DNA from: an uncultured Bacteroidia bacterium
GTDB taxonomy: Bacteria; Bacteroidota; Bacteroidia; Bacteroidales; F082
Length of the DNA: 64,000 nucleotides
Reading direction: 5' to 3'
Assembly: GCA_913009755.1 (NCBI GenBank)
Contig: CAJVWU010000007.1
Location: 19,032 to 83,031 of the forward strand
Numbering within the stretch: the stretch's first letter is position 1; each line of letters starts with the position of its first letter. Below, piece after piece: positions 51,162-60,269 of this stretch. The translations under genes were made by a program, and so were the position numbers. A model generated the notes under the pieces. The model saw only the letters and a program-made list of their open reading frames with translations, did not search any database and was not told the origin of the DNA.

Positions 51162-52817
51162 TCATTGCGTCAACAATTCCTTTGCCGTGTCCACCGCTGC
51201 CTTTGATACTTTTTCGTCACTCAACATGCCGGCAATCTCTTCCACCCTGCCCCCATCATCCAGTTTGGCAATTTTTGTCTGGGCAGTTTCCCTGGTGGTC
51301 TCTTTATAAACCTTGTAATGCTGGTCGGCTTTGGCGGCAATTTGCGGAAGATGCGTGATGGCAATCACCTGATGGTGCAGCGACATATTTTTGATGATGT
51401 TGCCGACTTTTCCTGCAATATCCCCTGATACACCTGCGTCAATCTCATCAAAGATCACCGTAGGCAAAAGTTGTTTCCGGGTGATCAGTGATTTTACGGC
51501 CAGCATCAGCCGCGAAAGCTCTCCCCCGGAAGCAATGGCAGATACGGGTTTCATATCGCTTCCTTTATTGGCAGTAAAAAGAAAAGTTATTTTGTCCTGC
51601 CCCCATGATGTCAGTGTGTCGTACTTTTCAATATTCACTTTAAAAACACCCTCTTTCATTCCCAACTGGTGCAAAAGTCCGGTAACCGCTTCAGCTAACT
51701 TATTGCCACCGGACAACCTGACCTCCGTTAGCGCCCCTGCCAAACGATATGCTTCCTTTTCAAGCTGTTTTTTTTCTTTGGCGAGTTTCTTAATATTTTC
51801 ATCATTCAGGATAATGCCGTTCAGTTTCGAGGCATATTCCTCTTTCAAAGCTACTAACTCTTTTATGCTGTTAACATGATGTTTTTGCTGAAGATGATAA
51901 ATGGTGTTCAATCTTCCGGTCACCTGCTCCAGTTCGTCCCGGTCAAAATCCGTTTCCGCTCCCAGCCCCGATATTTCAGAAGCAATGTCATTCAACTCTA
52001 TTTGTGCACTGTTCAATCTTTCAACAAGTTCGCGGATACGGGGGAAATAATCACTTACGGGCATTAAGGAATCCAGCAATTGCATGAGCAATCCCGAAAC
52101 AGTCAGTTCATTTTCATTCATCAGTCCGTTTGCCTTTGAAATGGCGCGCGTCACCTCCTCGGCATGGGAAAGGAACTTTTCCCTTTCTTCCAGCTTGCCA
52201 AGTTCTTCTTCGTCAAGCCCGGCCGCTGCCAGTTCATTGTATTGGAACCGGAAATAATCCTCATCGCGCCTGATCTGCTCATTTTCAGCAATCATCTTTT
52301 CAAGACGGGTTGTAACTGATTTCAACCTGTTAAAAATATCAGAATAAGAAGCAGGTATTTCCGGTTTGTCAATGTAGGCATCCAGCACATTCAACTGAAA
52401 CCGCGTTTTCGATAATTCCAACGTTTCATGTTGTGAATGAATATCCACCAAATTGGCAGCCAGCATTTTCAGAATGTCAAGGTTTACCGGTGTGTCGTTG
52501 ATGAAAGCCCGTGACCTTCCCGAAGGGATGATCTCGCGGCGAAGGATGGTTTCCGCTTCATAATCCAGATTATTTTTCTTAAAAAAATCCTCCAGGTTCA
52601 GATCATCTATCCCAAATACCCCTTCCACTACACATTTTTTCCCTTTGTCCATCAGCACCCCGTAATCTGCACGCTTGCCCATCAGCAGCGATAAAGCCCC
52701 CAGCAAGATTGACTTTCCGGCGCCCGTTTCACCTGTTATCACACTAAACCCTGACGGAAAGCTGATGTGCAGGTCTTTAATCAGCGCATAATTTTTTATG
52801 GAAAAGGATTTCAACAT
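51162..52817 (-). CDS. recN: DNA repair protein RecN
   Basis: 551 aa SMC-like ATPase. Walker A TGETGAGKSILLGALSLLMGKRADYGV at the start, HSQHETLELSK motif, long coiled coils in the middle (two arms about 150-360), signature SGGELSRLMLAVKSLI, Walker B VIFDEIDAGVSGDIAGKVG and HLPQIAAKADQHYKV. Complete and of normal length. Acts in double-strand break repair. In related genomes it follows porD; here a methyltransferase gene intervenes. Confidence 0.97.
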   Translation of the reverse strand: MLKSFSIKNYALIKDLHISFPSGFSVITGETGAGKSILLGALSLLMGKRADYGVLMDKGKKCVVEGVFGIDDLNLEDFFKKNNLDYEAETILRREIIPSGRSRAFINDTPVNLDILKMLAANLVDIHSQHETLELSKTRFQLNVLDAYIDKPEIPASYSDIFNRLKSVTTRLEKMIAENEQIRRDEDYFRFQYNELAAAGLDEEELGKLEEREKFLSHAEEVTRAISKANGLMNENELTVSGLLMQLLDSLMPVSDYFPRIRELVERLNSAQIELNDIASEISGLGAETDFDRDELEQVTGRLNTIYHLQQKHHVNSIKELVALKEEYASKLNGIILNDENIKKLAKEKKQLEKEAYRLAGALTEVRLSGGNKLAEAVTGLLHQLGMKEGVFKVNIEKYDTLTSWGQDKITFLFTANKGSDMKPVSAIASGGELSRLMLAVKSLITRKQLLPTVIFDEIDAGVSGDIAGKVGNIIKNMSLHHQVIAITHLPQIAAKADQHYKVYKETTRETAQTKIAKLDDGGRVEEIAGMLSDEKVSKAAVDTAKELLTQ

Positions 52818-52841
52818 ACCATTTGGGAAACGATGTATCCG

Positions 52842-52850
52842 GCAAATTTA
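52842..52850 (-). promoter_or_regulatory. -7 element of recN
   Basis: Minus strand TAAATTTGC, a full TAnnTTTGC match 25 bp upstream of the recN ATG. No clear -33 box. Confidence 0.45.
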
Positions 52851-52959
52851 AACCAAAATCATAAAAAAATGGTAATTAAAATTGAATAGCGGCTTCAGGA
52901 CGGCACATCATGGAGATATGTCTTACTTTTGTGCACCTAAATCATTTAAAATACTCATT

Positions 52960-53616
52960 ATGACTTGTGCACATTGTATCGGATCAGAAAACATCTTTAA
53001 TAAAAAAGAAGCGATGAAAAATCTGAAACACTACAACAAAAAAGGCCCTAACAAAACCACGATACAACTGTTAAATGCGCTGGAACAAGAGAATCTGACC
53101 GGTTTGTCGTTACTTGATATTGGCGGAGGGGTCGGCGTTATTCAAATCGAATTATTAAAAAAAGGCGTATCGCAGGCCACGGATGTTGATGCTTCGCAAG
53201 CGTACATTACTGCCGCACGGCAATTGGCAAAACAGGAAAACCTTGACGAAAAAACCCGACATATTTATGCCGATTTTATTGATTGCCATCAGGATATCGA
53301 AAAACACGACATTGTAACTCTGGAAAAAGTAGTTTGCTGCTATCCTCAGGTTGAGGACTTAATCCGTCATTCAACTGCTAAATCCGAAAAGTATTACGGC
53401 CTGGTCTATCCGCTGGACGGAGCCGTGGCGAAAGCAGTCAACAAAATGGCCCACTTGTATTTTAAAATTACAAAGAACCCTTTCCGCACCCAAATCCATT
53501 CGGAAAAAATGATGGACAAACTCATCCGTCAAAACGGCTTCCAAAGAATTTATTATAGTATGGCATTTCCCTGGAAAATTGCATTGTACAAGCGGGTTAA
53601 ACACTTTAAAAATTAA
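52960..53616 (+). CDS. Class I SAM-dependent methyltransferase
   Basis: 218 aa from ATG 52960; the frame is open upstream but poorly protein-like, and a -7 element lies between. SAM motif I LSLLDIGGGVGVIQIELLKKG, followed by ATDVDASQAYITAARQLA, YADFIDCHQDIEKHDIVTLEKVVCCYP. N-terminal MTCAHCIGSENIFNKKEAMKNLKHYNKKGPNKTT. Substrate unknown. It runs opposite to the porD and recN genes on either side, suggesting insertion into an otherwise conserved block. Confidence 0.88.
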   Translation: MTCAHCIGSENIFNKKEAMKNLKHYNKKGPNKTTIQLLNALEQENLTGLSLLDIGGGVGVIQIELLKKGVSQATDVDASQAYITAARQLAKQENLDEKTRHIYADFIDCHQDIEKHDIVTLEKVVCCYPQVEDLIRHSTAKSEKYYGLVYPLDGAVAKAVNKMAHLYFKITKNPFRTQIHSEKMMDKLIRQNGFQRIYYSMAFPWKIALYKRVKHFKN

Positions 53617-53714
53617 AATGTCCTGATTTATACCGTGTGAGGTACAATTAAAAGGTGCTGCCGCGACGCTGTGCTTGGCCGGCTTCTGTTACGAAAAAAG
53701 TTTTTTTGAAAAAC

Positions 53715-54617
53715 TTACTTCATCACCTGTTCATAGCGGGAGCCATAAGGCGGGTCTACTTCTTTCATGATGTTCAGCATCGCCACTTTTTCAGCAGGTG
53801 TGGCCTCCGAATAAATATTGATGATCTCCTGCCGTTTGGTTTCCAGCATAACCTGCAACAAATACAGACTCGGACGTTTATCAAATACTTTTTTAAAATC
53901 TTCAAGTGAAGCCGTTATCGTCTGACGCCCTCTATCCAGATTATCCGCCATCATATCCAGCCCGAGGCGGTGATACGAATAAAGAAAATCCCGGATGGGC
54001 TGATAGGAAGAGTTCAGCAGAGTTTCAATCAGGTGGTAACGGTTTTTCGGGCCCTCCATTGCCTGCCATCCCTTGTATTGATAGGTTGCATTTTGTGCAC
54101 TCTGGGTCACGGCCAGCGCTTTTTCGTAATAGGGTGCCCCTCCATACAAAGAGAAGGAATCCATTTCAACACCAATCATAAGATAAGCGTAATAAGCCAG
54201 CAGGGAAGTCAGGTTGTCGGTGAAGGTATTGTCCGAATAATTCATGGTCTGAAAAGGCATATAGCTGATATCTATGTCCTTATCCACCAGATTAAGCAGA
54301 ACAGAATTGTAATCGGTACCAAACACCGGACGTTGCAGGACAACATTCAATTGTCCCGAAAACTTATCACCGCCCTGTTTGGCATTATTAAAGGTAAATA
54401 CCATGGTGGCATGAATACGTTCTTCGATCTGAAAATTAATGTCCGTCCATTTCCTGTTGATCAGAAAATCGGAGATGGATTTTTGCATTTCATCAAAAAC
54501 GGAAGCATCAACACCCTGTATTTGCTGATGCTGTATCTGGACATCAACCAACAATTCCTGGCCGGAAAGGGGGGTAAACAAATAAAGGGCAAAGAAAATT
54601 ACAACAATCTTTTTCAT
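53715..54617 (-). CDS. porD: Type IX secretion protein PorD (DUF4835)
   Basis: 300 aa from ATG 54617, chosen over 54671 because it starts the signal peptide MKKIVVIFFALYLFTPLSGQ. Mature sequence QELLVDVQIQHQQIQGVDASVFDEMQKSISDFLINRKWTD and the end LQVMLETKRQEIINIYSEATPAEKVAMLNIMKEVDPPYGSRYE match DUF4835. Associated with the T9SS translocon in Bacteroidota. Located directly after coaBC, the usual order. T9SS cargo domains occur elsewhere in the window. Confidence 0.9.
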   Translation of the reverse strand: MKKIVVIFFALYLFTPLSGQELLVDVQIQHQQIQGVDASVFDEMQKSISDFLINRKWTDINFQIEERIHATMVFTFNNAKQGGDKFSGQLNVVLQRPVFGTDYNSVLLNLVDKDIDISYMPFQTMNYSDNTFTDNLTSLLAYYAYLMIGVEMDSFSLYGGAPYYEKALAVTQSAQNATYQYKGWQAMEGPKNRYHLIETLLNSSYQPIRDFLYSYHRLGLDMMADNLDRGRQTITASLEDFKKVFDKRPSLYLLQVMLETKRQEIINIYSEATPAEKVAMLNIMKEVDPPYGSRYEQVMK

Positions 54618-54630
54618 CAGGCAATTCAAA

Positions 54631-55827
54631 TTATAAAAGGGCTTCGATCGCCAACAGAATATCGCGGGCAACTTCCTTTTTTGATTTTAAAGGAAATTCC
54701 TTTTCAGTTCCATTGGCGGATATGAGGGTCACTTTATTGGTTTGATACCCAAAACCGGCACCTTTGTCTTTCATAGAATTGAGAACGATAAGATCAAGGT
54801 TTTTATTTTGCAGTTTTTTTTTGGCATTGCTTCGTTCATTATCCGTTTCAAGTGCAAAGCCGACCAATATCCGGCCCGGCTTTTTTTCCGAACCCATTGA
54901 AGCCAATATGTCTTTTGTAGGAACAAGGTCAATGTTAGCCTTTCCTGTTTCCTTTTTTATTTTAAGTTCCGACGGATTTGCCGGGGTAAAATCTGCAACA
55001 GCGGCAGCCATCACGGTTATATCGCTTTCAGGAAAGATACCCATGCAACGGTCATACATTTCTTCGGCAGTCGTTACCGGGTAAACTTTGATTGAAGGAT
55101 CATCTGTTGTTAGCCCGGAAGGCCCCAAAACCAGGTTCACTTCGGCGCCCAGCCCGGCAAATGCAGTGGCCATTTCAATTCCCATCCTTCCCGTGCTATG
55201 GTTTCCGAGAAACCTGACCGGGTCAACCGGTTCGTAAGTAGGGCCTGCCGACACCAGCACTTTCTTTCCACGAAAAACACTTTTGGGGTTTAACGCATCT
55301 TTTATGACTTCCAGTATCTTTTCAGGTTCTTCCAGCCTGCCTACACCTGTTAAACCGCTGGCCAGTTCCCCTTTGACGGGTTCAATCATCCGGTATCCGA
55401 ATGATTTTAGCTTTTTAATGTTTTCTATCGTAGCCGGGTGTTGGTACATGTCAAGGTCCATGGCCGGGGCAAACAAGACCGGGCAGCGCGACGACAGGAT
55501 GGTTGTCAGCAACAGGTTATCGGCTATCCCGGAAGCCATCTTAGCCAGGGTATTGGCCGTAAGCGGTGCAACAAGCAACAGGTCGGCCCATAATCCAAGC
55601 TCGATGTGACTGTTCCAGCTACCGTCATCTTTATTGAAAAAATCAATGAGCACGGGCCGCTGCGAAAGCGTTGAAAGTGTTAACGGCGTGACAAAATCAC
55701 GGGCGGCAGGGGTGAGCATTACCTGAACTTCTGTCCCTGACTTTTTTAGTAAACGGACCAGAAATGGAATTTTGTAAGCAGCTATGCCCCCGGTAATCCC
55801 GATCAGTATTTTTTTCCCTTTCAACAT
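54631..55827 (-). CDS. coaBC: Bifunctional phosphopantothenoylcysteine decarboxylase/synthase
   Basis: 398 aa. CoaC half (FMN flavoprotein): GITGGIAAYKIPFLVRLLKKSG, TPAARDFVTPLTLSTLS, APLTANTLAKMASGIADNLLLTTILS, PAMDLDMYQHPATIENI. CoaB half from about 190: KKVLVSAGPTYEPVDPVRFLGNHSTGRMGIEMA, AAAVADFTPANPSELKIKKE, VGFALETDN, LDLIVLNSMKDKGAGFGYQTNKVTLI. Both halves complete. Two steps of coenzyme A synthesis. Part of the bamD-rpoZ-coaBC-porD run with gaps of 6-13 bp. Confidence 0.97.
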   Translation of the reverse strand: MLKGKKILIGITGGIAAYKIPFLVRLLKKSGTEVQVMLTPAARDFVTPLTLSTLSQRPVLIDFFNKDDGSWNSHIELGLWADLLLVAPLTANTLAKMASGIADNLLLTTILSSRCPVLFAPAMDLDMYQHPATIENIKKLKSFGYRMIEPVKGELASGLTGVGRLEEPEKILEVIKDALNPKSVFRGKKVLVSAGPTYEPVDPVRFLGNHSTGRMGIEMATAFAGLGAEVNLVLGPSGLTTDDPSIKVYPVTTAEEMYDRCMGIFPESDITVMAAAVADFTPANPSELKIKKETGKANIDLVPTKDILASMGSEKKPGRILVGFALETDNERSNAKKKLQNKNLDLIVLNSMKDKGAGFGYQTNKVTLISANGTEKEFPLKSKKEVARDILLAIEALL

Positions 55828-55837
55828 GGGGGAACCA

Positions 55838-56170
55838 TTAAAATCCGCCGGCTTCTTTGTGCGGGTTTCTCATATAAATTTTGTGATGTAAAAATTCATC
55901 AACGGCAATGAGTGTGGGTTTGGGCAGCCGTTCATAAAATTTGGCGATCTCAATTTGCTCCCTGTTCTCAAATATTTCTTCCAGGTTATCGCTGGCAGGG
56001 GCAAATTCTTCAATCTTCTGGTTGAGTTCTTCCTTTAGTTCAAGCCCAATCTGGTTGGCCCGTTTTGACAATACGACCACTGTTTCATAAATGTTTCCCG
56101 TTTGCTCGTAAAAGTCGGATATGCGACGAGTTACGGCTGTAGTTTCTGTTTTTACCTTCTTATAATCCAT
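55838..56170 (-). CDS. rpoZ: RNA polymerase omega subunit (Bacteroidota type)
   Basis: 110 aa. VTRRISDFYEQTGNIYETVVVLSKRANQIGLELKEELNQKIEEF and YERLPKPTLIAVDEFLHHKIYMRNP match the omega-like protein found at this position in Bacteroidota. Assembly/stability factor of RNA polymerase. 6 bp after bamD, 10 bp before coaBC. Confidence 0.9.
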   Translation of the reverse strand: MDYKKVKTETTAVTRRISDFYEQTGNIYETVVVLSKRANQIGLELKEELNQKIEEFAPASDNLEEIFENREQIEIAKFYERLPKPTLIAVDEFLHHKIYMRNPHKEAGGF

Positions 56171-56176
56171 CTGTTT

Positions 56177-56977
56177 TTATTTATTGTTCAAATGTTTTCT
56201 CGCTTCTTCGTTAATACCCTTTACATCCTTAAGATGCTTACTTTCAGGGTAAAAGTACAAAAGGTTGTTATAGGCTTCAACGGTTTTTTCATACCGTTCA
56301 GCTTTTTTTTGATAAATACTTTTCTCGGCATACAAAAAATAGGCCTTGGCGATGTAGTAAAGCACATCTTCCTGATAATCCGAATCGGGATAATTGTCCA
56401 TCAGGTTTTCAAAAGAAGTAATGGCAGCCTGATAATCCCCCATACGGTAATAAAGCTTACTGATGTTGTAAGCTTTTGTTTCCAGTTTTGCACGGAGTTT
56501 GTCCATCAACTGGTTGGCATCTTTCACCTGTTTGCTTTTGGGATAAGCATCAATAAACTGCTGTAACTCGCTCAACGCCTGATAAGTACTGCTCTGATCG
56601 AGACCCGGTCTGGGCGAATTCAAAAAACTGCAATAAGCCGCCAGGAAAGAACATTCCTGTGCGTATTCGCTCCGTGGATACATCTGAGTATATTGTTTAT
56701 AATAATACCCCGCTACCGTATAGTTTTTCGTTTGATAATAACAGTTGGCCGTATAATAAGTCAGTTTGGCACCTTTATCGGTTCCCCGGTAAATTGCCCT
56801 GAGCAAATCAAAAAACTGTAAAGCTTTATTGAAATCGCCTTTTTCATACAAATCCATCCCCGTTTCATATTTGGAATCGTTGTCAGCCGTTTTTAGTATT
56901 TTCTGGAAGTTATTACAACCAAAGCTAACGGCCAATAAACCAATAATTAACGCAGATAATTGTAGCTTTTTAAACAT
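56177..56977 (-). CDS. bamD: Outer-membrane assembly lipoprotein BamD
   Basis: 266 aa from ATG 56977 (a longer frame to 57010 would start upstream of the -7 element). Lipobox SFGC. TPR-like helical repeats: YETGMDLYEKGDFNKALQFFDLLRA, YYTANCYYQTKNYTVAGYYYKQY, YKLYYRMGDYQAAITSFENLMDNYPDSDY-type unit, VEAYNNLLYFYPESKHLKD. Part of the BAM complex inserting beta-barrels such as the conduit barrel in this window. The promoter abuts the start codon. Confidence 0.93.
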   Translation of the reverse strand: MFKKLQLSALIIGLLAVSFGCNNFQKILKTADNDSKYETGMDLYEKGDFNKALQFFDLLRAIYRGTDKGAKLTYYTANCYYQTKNYTVAGYYYKQYTQMYPRSEYAQECSFLAAYCSFLNSPRPGLDQSSTYQALSELQQFIDAYPKSKQVKDANQLMDKLRAKLETKAYNISKLYYRMGDYQAAITSFENLMDNYPDSDYQEDVLYYIAKAYFLYAEKSIYQKKAERYEKTVEAYNNLLYFYPESKHLKDVKGINEEARKHLNNK

Positions 56978-56980
56978 GCG

Positions 56981-57011
56981 GCAAAAGTAAAACAATTTAT
57001 TGAAGTTCAAA
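56981..57011 (-). promoter_or_regulatory. Promoter of the bamD operon
   Basis: Minus strand TTTG-N18-TACTTTTGC, a full -7 match with a -33 box. The -7 element ends only 3 nt before the bamD ATG, which would make the mRNA leaderless or nearly so if this is the real start. Confidence 0.5.
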
Positions 57012-57183
57012 ACGATTTTCTCAACGGTTTATTATCACTGCCGCAACCTTTTGAAATAAATAAATAAAATAGCATCGCATTTTATTATCAAAACAGGTAT
57101 CCAATTCTATAAAAACTTGTTTATCATGTTATTATCATTTAAACGGTTGTTAGTTATTTCTTTTATCCGACCGGTTGTCAACC

Positions 57184-57214
57184 TTGCCAAATTCATGAAT
57201 TTATCTACCTTTGC
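57184..57214 (+). promoter_or_regulatory. Strong promoter of the alpha-oxoamine synthase gene
   Basis: TTG-N19-TACCTTTGC, an excellent match to the Bacteroidota -33/-7 pattern; ATG follows 24 bp after the -7 box. Confidence 0.6.
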
Positions 57215-57238
57215 AGCCACAAATCAAAGCTGAATAAA

Positions 57239-58486
57239 ATGGATGTTTTTAACAAATGTGTTGTCAACATGGGTCCGCTTGGCAAATATGCCCTTCAGGG
57301 GGAGGGGTATTATATGTTTCCAAAACTGGAAGGTCCCATTTCAAATAAAATGATTTTTCAGGGCAAAGAACGGCTCGTCTGGAGTTTGAACAATTACCTG
57401 GGGCTGGCCAACCATCCCGATGTGCGCAAAGTTGATGCGGAAGCGGCAGCCCAATGGGGACTGGCTTATCCTATGGGGGCACGCATGATGTCGGGGCATA
57501 CTAAATATCATGAGGAACTGGAACGTGAACTGGCCGGTTTTGTTGGCCGTGAAGCGGCTTACCTGTTGAACTACGGTTACCAGGGCATGGTTTCCATCAT
57601 CAACGCAATGGTTGACCGTAAAGACGTGATTGTTTACGATTCGGAAGCCCATGCCTGCATTATTGACGGTATGCGCCTGCATTTCGGGAAACGTTTTGTT
57701 TACCCCCATAATGAGATGTCAAAACTTGAAAGGGAACTGGAAAGAGCGACAAGGTTGGTTGATAAAACCGGAGGCGGTATTCTGGTCATTACCGAAGGGG
57801 TTTACGGCATGTCGGGGGATTTGGGAAAGATGGATAAGATCGTAAAACTGAAAAAGAAATTTAATTTCAGGATATTGGTGGATGATGCCCACGGCTTTGG
57901 AACCATGGGCCCCACAGGTGCCGGAACCGATGAGCATTTTGGGGTTCAGGATCAGGTTGACCTGTATTTCGGGACATTTGCAAAATCCATGGCCGGTATT
58001 GGTGGATTTGTGGCCGGCGACAAAAAAGTCATTAAATACCTGCAATACAACATGCGTTCGCAGATATTTGCCAAATCGTTGCCTATGCCTATGGTGATTG
58101 GCGCGATGAAAAGGCTGGAAATGCTTAAAAACGAGCCCGAACATCGTGAAAAACTCTGGACAGTTGTGAATGCCCTGCAAAAAGGGCTTCGTGAAAAAGG
58201 CCTTAACCTCGGTAATACGGAATCACCGGTTACCCCTGTAATTTTAAGTGGCTCAATAGGGGAAGCCACACAGATAACGTATGACCTTCGTGAAAATTAT
58301 AATATTTTCTGTTCGATTGTTGTTTATCCTGTCATTCCTAAAAATACGATCCTTCTCAGGCTGATACCTACAGCGGTGCATACCCTGGAAGATGTGGATT
58401 ATACCGTAAAAGCATTTAGCAACGTAAAACGGAAACTTGAAAATCATAAATATTCTGAAAAACTAAAAGAACAAACCGTTTCTTAA
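57239..58486 (+). CDS. Alpha-oxoamine synthase (serine palmitoyltransferase-like)
   Basis: 415 aa PLP enzyme. LNNYLGLANHPDVRKVDAEAAAQWG, ARMMSGHTKYHEELERELAGFVGREAA, YDSEAHACIIDGMRLHFG, TEGVYGMSGDLGKMDKIVKLKKKFN, LVDDAHGFGTMGPTGAG, and cofactor Lys in GTFAKSMAGIGGFVAG. Family members condense an amino acid with an acyl thioester; Bacteroidota use them for sphingolipid or sulfonolipid bases. Which amino acid is used (Ser, cysteate, Gly) cannot be read directly. Followed by a membrane protein on the same strand. Confidence 0.88.
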   Translation: MDVFNKCVVNMGPLGKYALQGEGYYMFPKLEGPISNKMIFQGKERLVWSLNNYLGLANHPDVRKVDAEAAAQWGLAYPMGARMMSGHTKYHEELERELAGFVGREAAYLLNYGYQGMVSIINAMVDRKDVIVYDSEAHACIIDGMRLHFGKRFVYPHNEMSKLERELERATRLVDKTGGGILVITEGVYGMSGDLGKMDKIVKLKKKFNFRILVDDAHGFGTMGPTGAGTDEHFGVQDQVDLYFGTFAKSMAGIGGFVAGDKKVIKYLQYNMRSQIFAKSLPMPMVIGAMKRLEMLKNEPEHREKLWTVVNALQKGLREKGLNLGNTESPVTPVILSGSIGEATQITYDLRENYNIFCSIVVYPVIPKNTILLRLIPTAVHTLEDVDYTVKAFSNVKRKLENHKYSEKLKEQTVS

Positions 58487-58541
58487 ACGTAAGTCCCATT
58501 TTTTAACAAAGCAGAAATCTTTTTTTTACTGACCTGGTTTC

Positions 58542-59372
58542 ATGAAAGCATCAAACGCACTAACCCACAAAAACTTCTGGATAATTGTAATCAATTCGAC
58601 TTCGGGGTTTGTGCTGGCCTACCTGTTTATTTTTTACATGAACCACATGGCAACTATCTTTTCTGCCGGGATGTTCAACTACGACCTGAGTTTTAATTAC
58701 TGTTTGATCTATTATCACCTGGAACCTTACGAATGGACGGCCGATGCTGTGAAACTGATTTACAGCTCCGGGCCGGTACTTATATTTTTATTCGGTTTTA
58801 TTGCCCTGATCGGGTATTATTCATTGCACGAAGAACAGGCACCGGTTAAAATATTTTTCCTGTGGTTTGTCCTGTTGGCATTTAATTATGTTTTTGGCGG
58901 ACTGATGATTGGCAATATCTTTAAAAAGGGGGTAGGGCATGTATTTAACTGGATGTATTTTACCGATACCCAAAAGCTGATCGTTGCCCTGATTGGCTTT
59001 TTCGGCCTGCTCAGTACCGGGTTGTTGATGGCAAAACCGGTAGCCCATTCGGCAAATTCCTATTTTCAGAAACTTGACCAAAACAATTTTCCTTTCTTTT
59101 TTACTGCCCAGATTATTGTCCCTTTCATCCTCGGCACCATACTGATCATAACCTATTTTTACCCTACCGTACTTTTTCAGGAAAGGTATGGCTGGATCAG
59201 CCTGGGCGCCTTGCTTACATTGACCTTTCTGAGGGCCAACCAGTATGAAAAGATACTGTTTGATGAAGAAAAGAGACATGTCAGGGTTTCTTATGTCCTG
59301 CTGCTTCTCGCCGTTTTTGGCGGCGTGGGCCTCAGGATACTTCTCAGCAGGCTCTATCTGATTGTTTGGTAA
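58542..59372 (+). CDS. Multi-pass membrane protein of unknown function
   Basis: 276 aa with about seven hydrophobic helices and few charged loops (WTADAVKLIYSSGPVLIFLFGFIALIGYY, FNYVFGGLMIGNIFKKGVGHVFNWMYFTDTQKLIVALIGFFGLL). The segment resembles M50-like or unknown lipid-related membrane proteins but I do not recognise it. It lies 55 bp after the oxoamine synthase, so a lipid role is possible. Confidence 0.75.
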   Translation: MKASNALTHKNFWIIVINSTSGFVLAYLFIFYMNHMATIFSAGMFNYDLSFNYCLIYYHLEPYEWTADAVKLIYSSGPVLIFLFGFIALIGYYSLHEEQAPVKIFFLWFVLLAFNYVFGGLMIGNIFKKGVGHVFNWMYFTDTQKLIVALIGFFGLLSTGLLMAKPVAHSANSYFQKLDQNNFPFFFTAQIIVPFILGTILIITYFYPTVLFQERYGWISLGALLTLTFLRANQYEKILFDEEKRHVRVSYVLLLLAVFGGVGLRILLSRLYLIVW

Positions 59373-59501
59373 ACATCTTCAGGCTTTTACTATAATTGTT
59401 ATCGTTTGCCTTAATTCACCTGATTGATCTTCTCATTGTGACAATTAAATAAAACCAACCTTTGTTACCAGAATAAATTTATACAATATTCTAACTTTTT
59501 A

Positions 59502-59537
59502 TTTGGCTTATAGTTCTGTAAAAGACATTAATTTTGC
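59502..59537 (+). promoter_or_regulatory. Promoter of grpE-dnaJ
   Basis: TTTG (59502-59505) then TAATTTTGC (59529-59537), full -7 match with a 23-nt spacer, about 120 bp before grpE. No CIRCE-type inverted repeat was noticed. Confidence 0.5.
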
Positions 59538-59659
59538 AGAAAATTTTATTGATTCCCGATCAATAAAAAATTAATTCTTCTTCTGCCAATTTGGCTGTAA
59601 TCATTGGTTGGCAAATAATTTGTTAATTGGGAATGGTTTTAATCAATAACCTGAAAAAA

Positions 59660-60244
59660 ATGAAACAAAACGAAAAGAAAGATATACAACAGGATGAGAA
59701 AGCTTTAAACAATCAGGAACCACCTGATCACGAGGATAAAACAATGGAGCAGGAAAAACATCAGGTGCAAAAGAAACATAAGAAAACCAAGTCTGAAGAA
59801 ATAGCCGGACTGAAAGAACAGCTCGCTGAATTGAATGATAAATACCTGCGTTTGTTTTCAGATTTCGACAATTACCGGAAACGGACAAATGCTGAAAAAC
59901 TTGAACTGATCAAAACAGCATCAAAAGAAGTGATTGAGGGATTACTTCCGGTGCTGGATGATTTTGAGCGTGCTTTACAAAATTTAAATGAACGCAGGGC
60001 TGATGATGAAACCATAAAAGGTATTGAACTGATTTACAATAAACTTTTTATATTTTTAAAACAAAAGGGCCTTGAGCCGATGGAATCGAAAGGAACGGAA
60101 TTTAATACGGATTTTCATGATGCCATTACCCAGATCCCCGCCCCTTCAAAAGATATGAAAGGAAAAGTTGTTGATGTGGTTCAGAAGGGTTATCTGCTCA
60201 ATGGTTCCATAATACGTCATGCGAAAGTTATTGTAGGGCAATAA
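59660..60244 (+). CDS. grpE: Nucleotide exchange factor GrpE
   Basis: 194 aa from ATG 59660. Charged N-terminal tail, then EEIAGLKEQLAELNDKYLRLFSDFDNYRKRTNAEKLELIKTASKEVIEGLLPVLDDFERAL, the long coiled-coil dimer helix, and the beta wing FNTDFHDAITQIPAPSKDMKGKVVDVVQKGYLLNGSIIRHAKVIVG. Exchanges ADP on DnaK; dnaK is not adjacent. Overlaps no gene; dnaJ follows after 25 bp. Confidence 0.97.
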   Translation: MKQNEKKDIQQDEKALNNQEPPDHEDKTMEQEKHQVQKKHKKTKSEEIAGLKEQLAELNDKYLRLFSDFDNYRKRTNAEKLELIKTASKEVIEGLLPVLDDFERALQNLNERRADDETIKGIELIYNKLFIFLKQKGLEPMESKGTEFNTDFHDAITQIPAPSKDMKGKVVDVVQKGYLLNGSIIRHAKVIVGQ

Positions 60245-60269
60245 AAAAGCCACCGAATAAAATTTTAAA

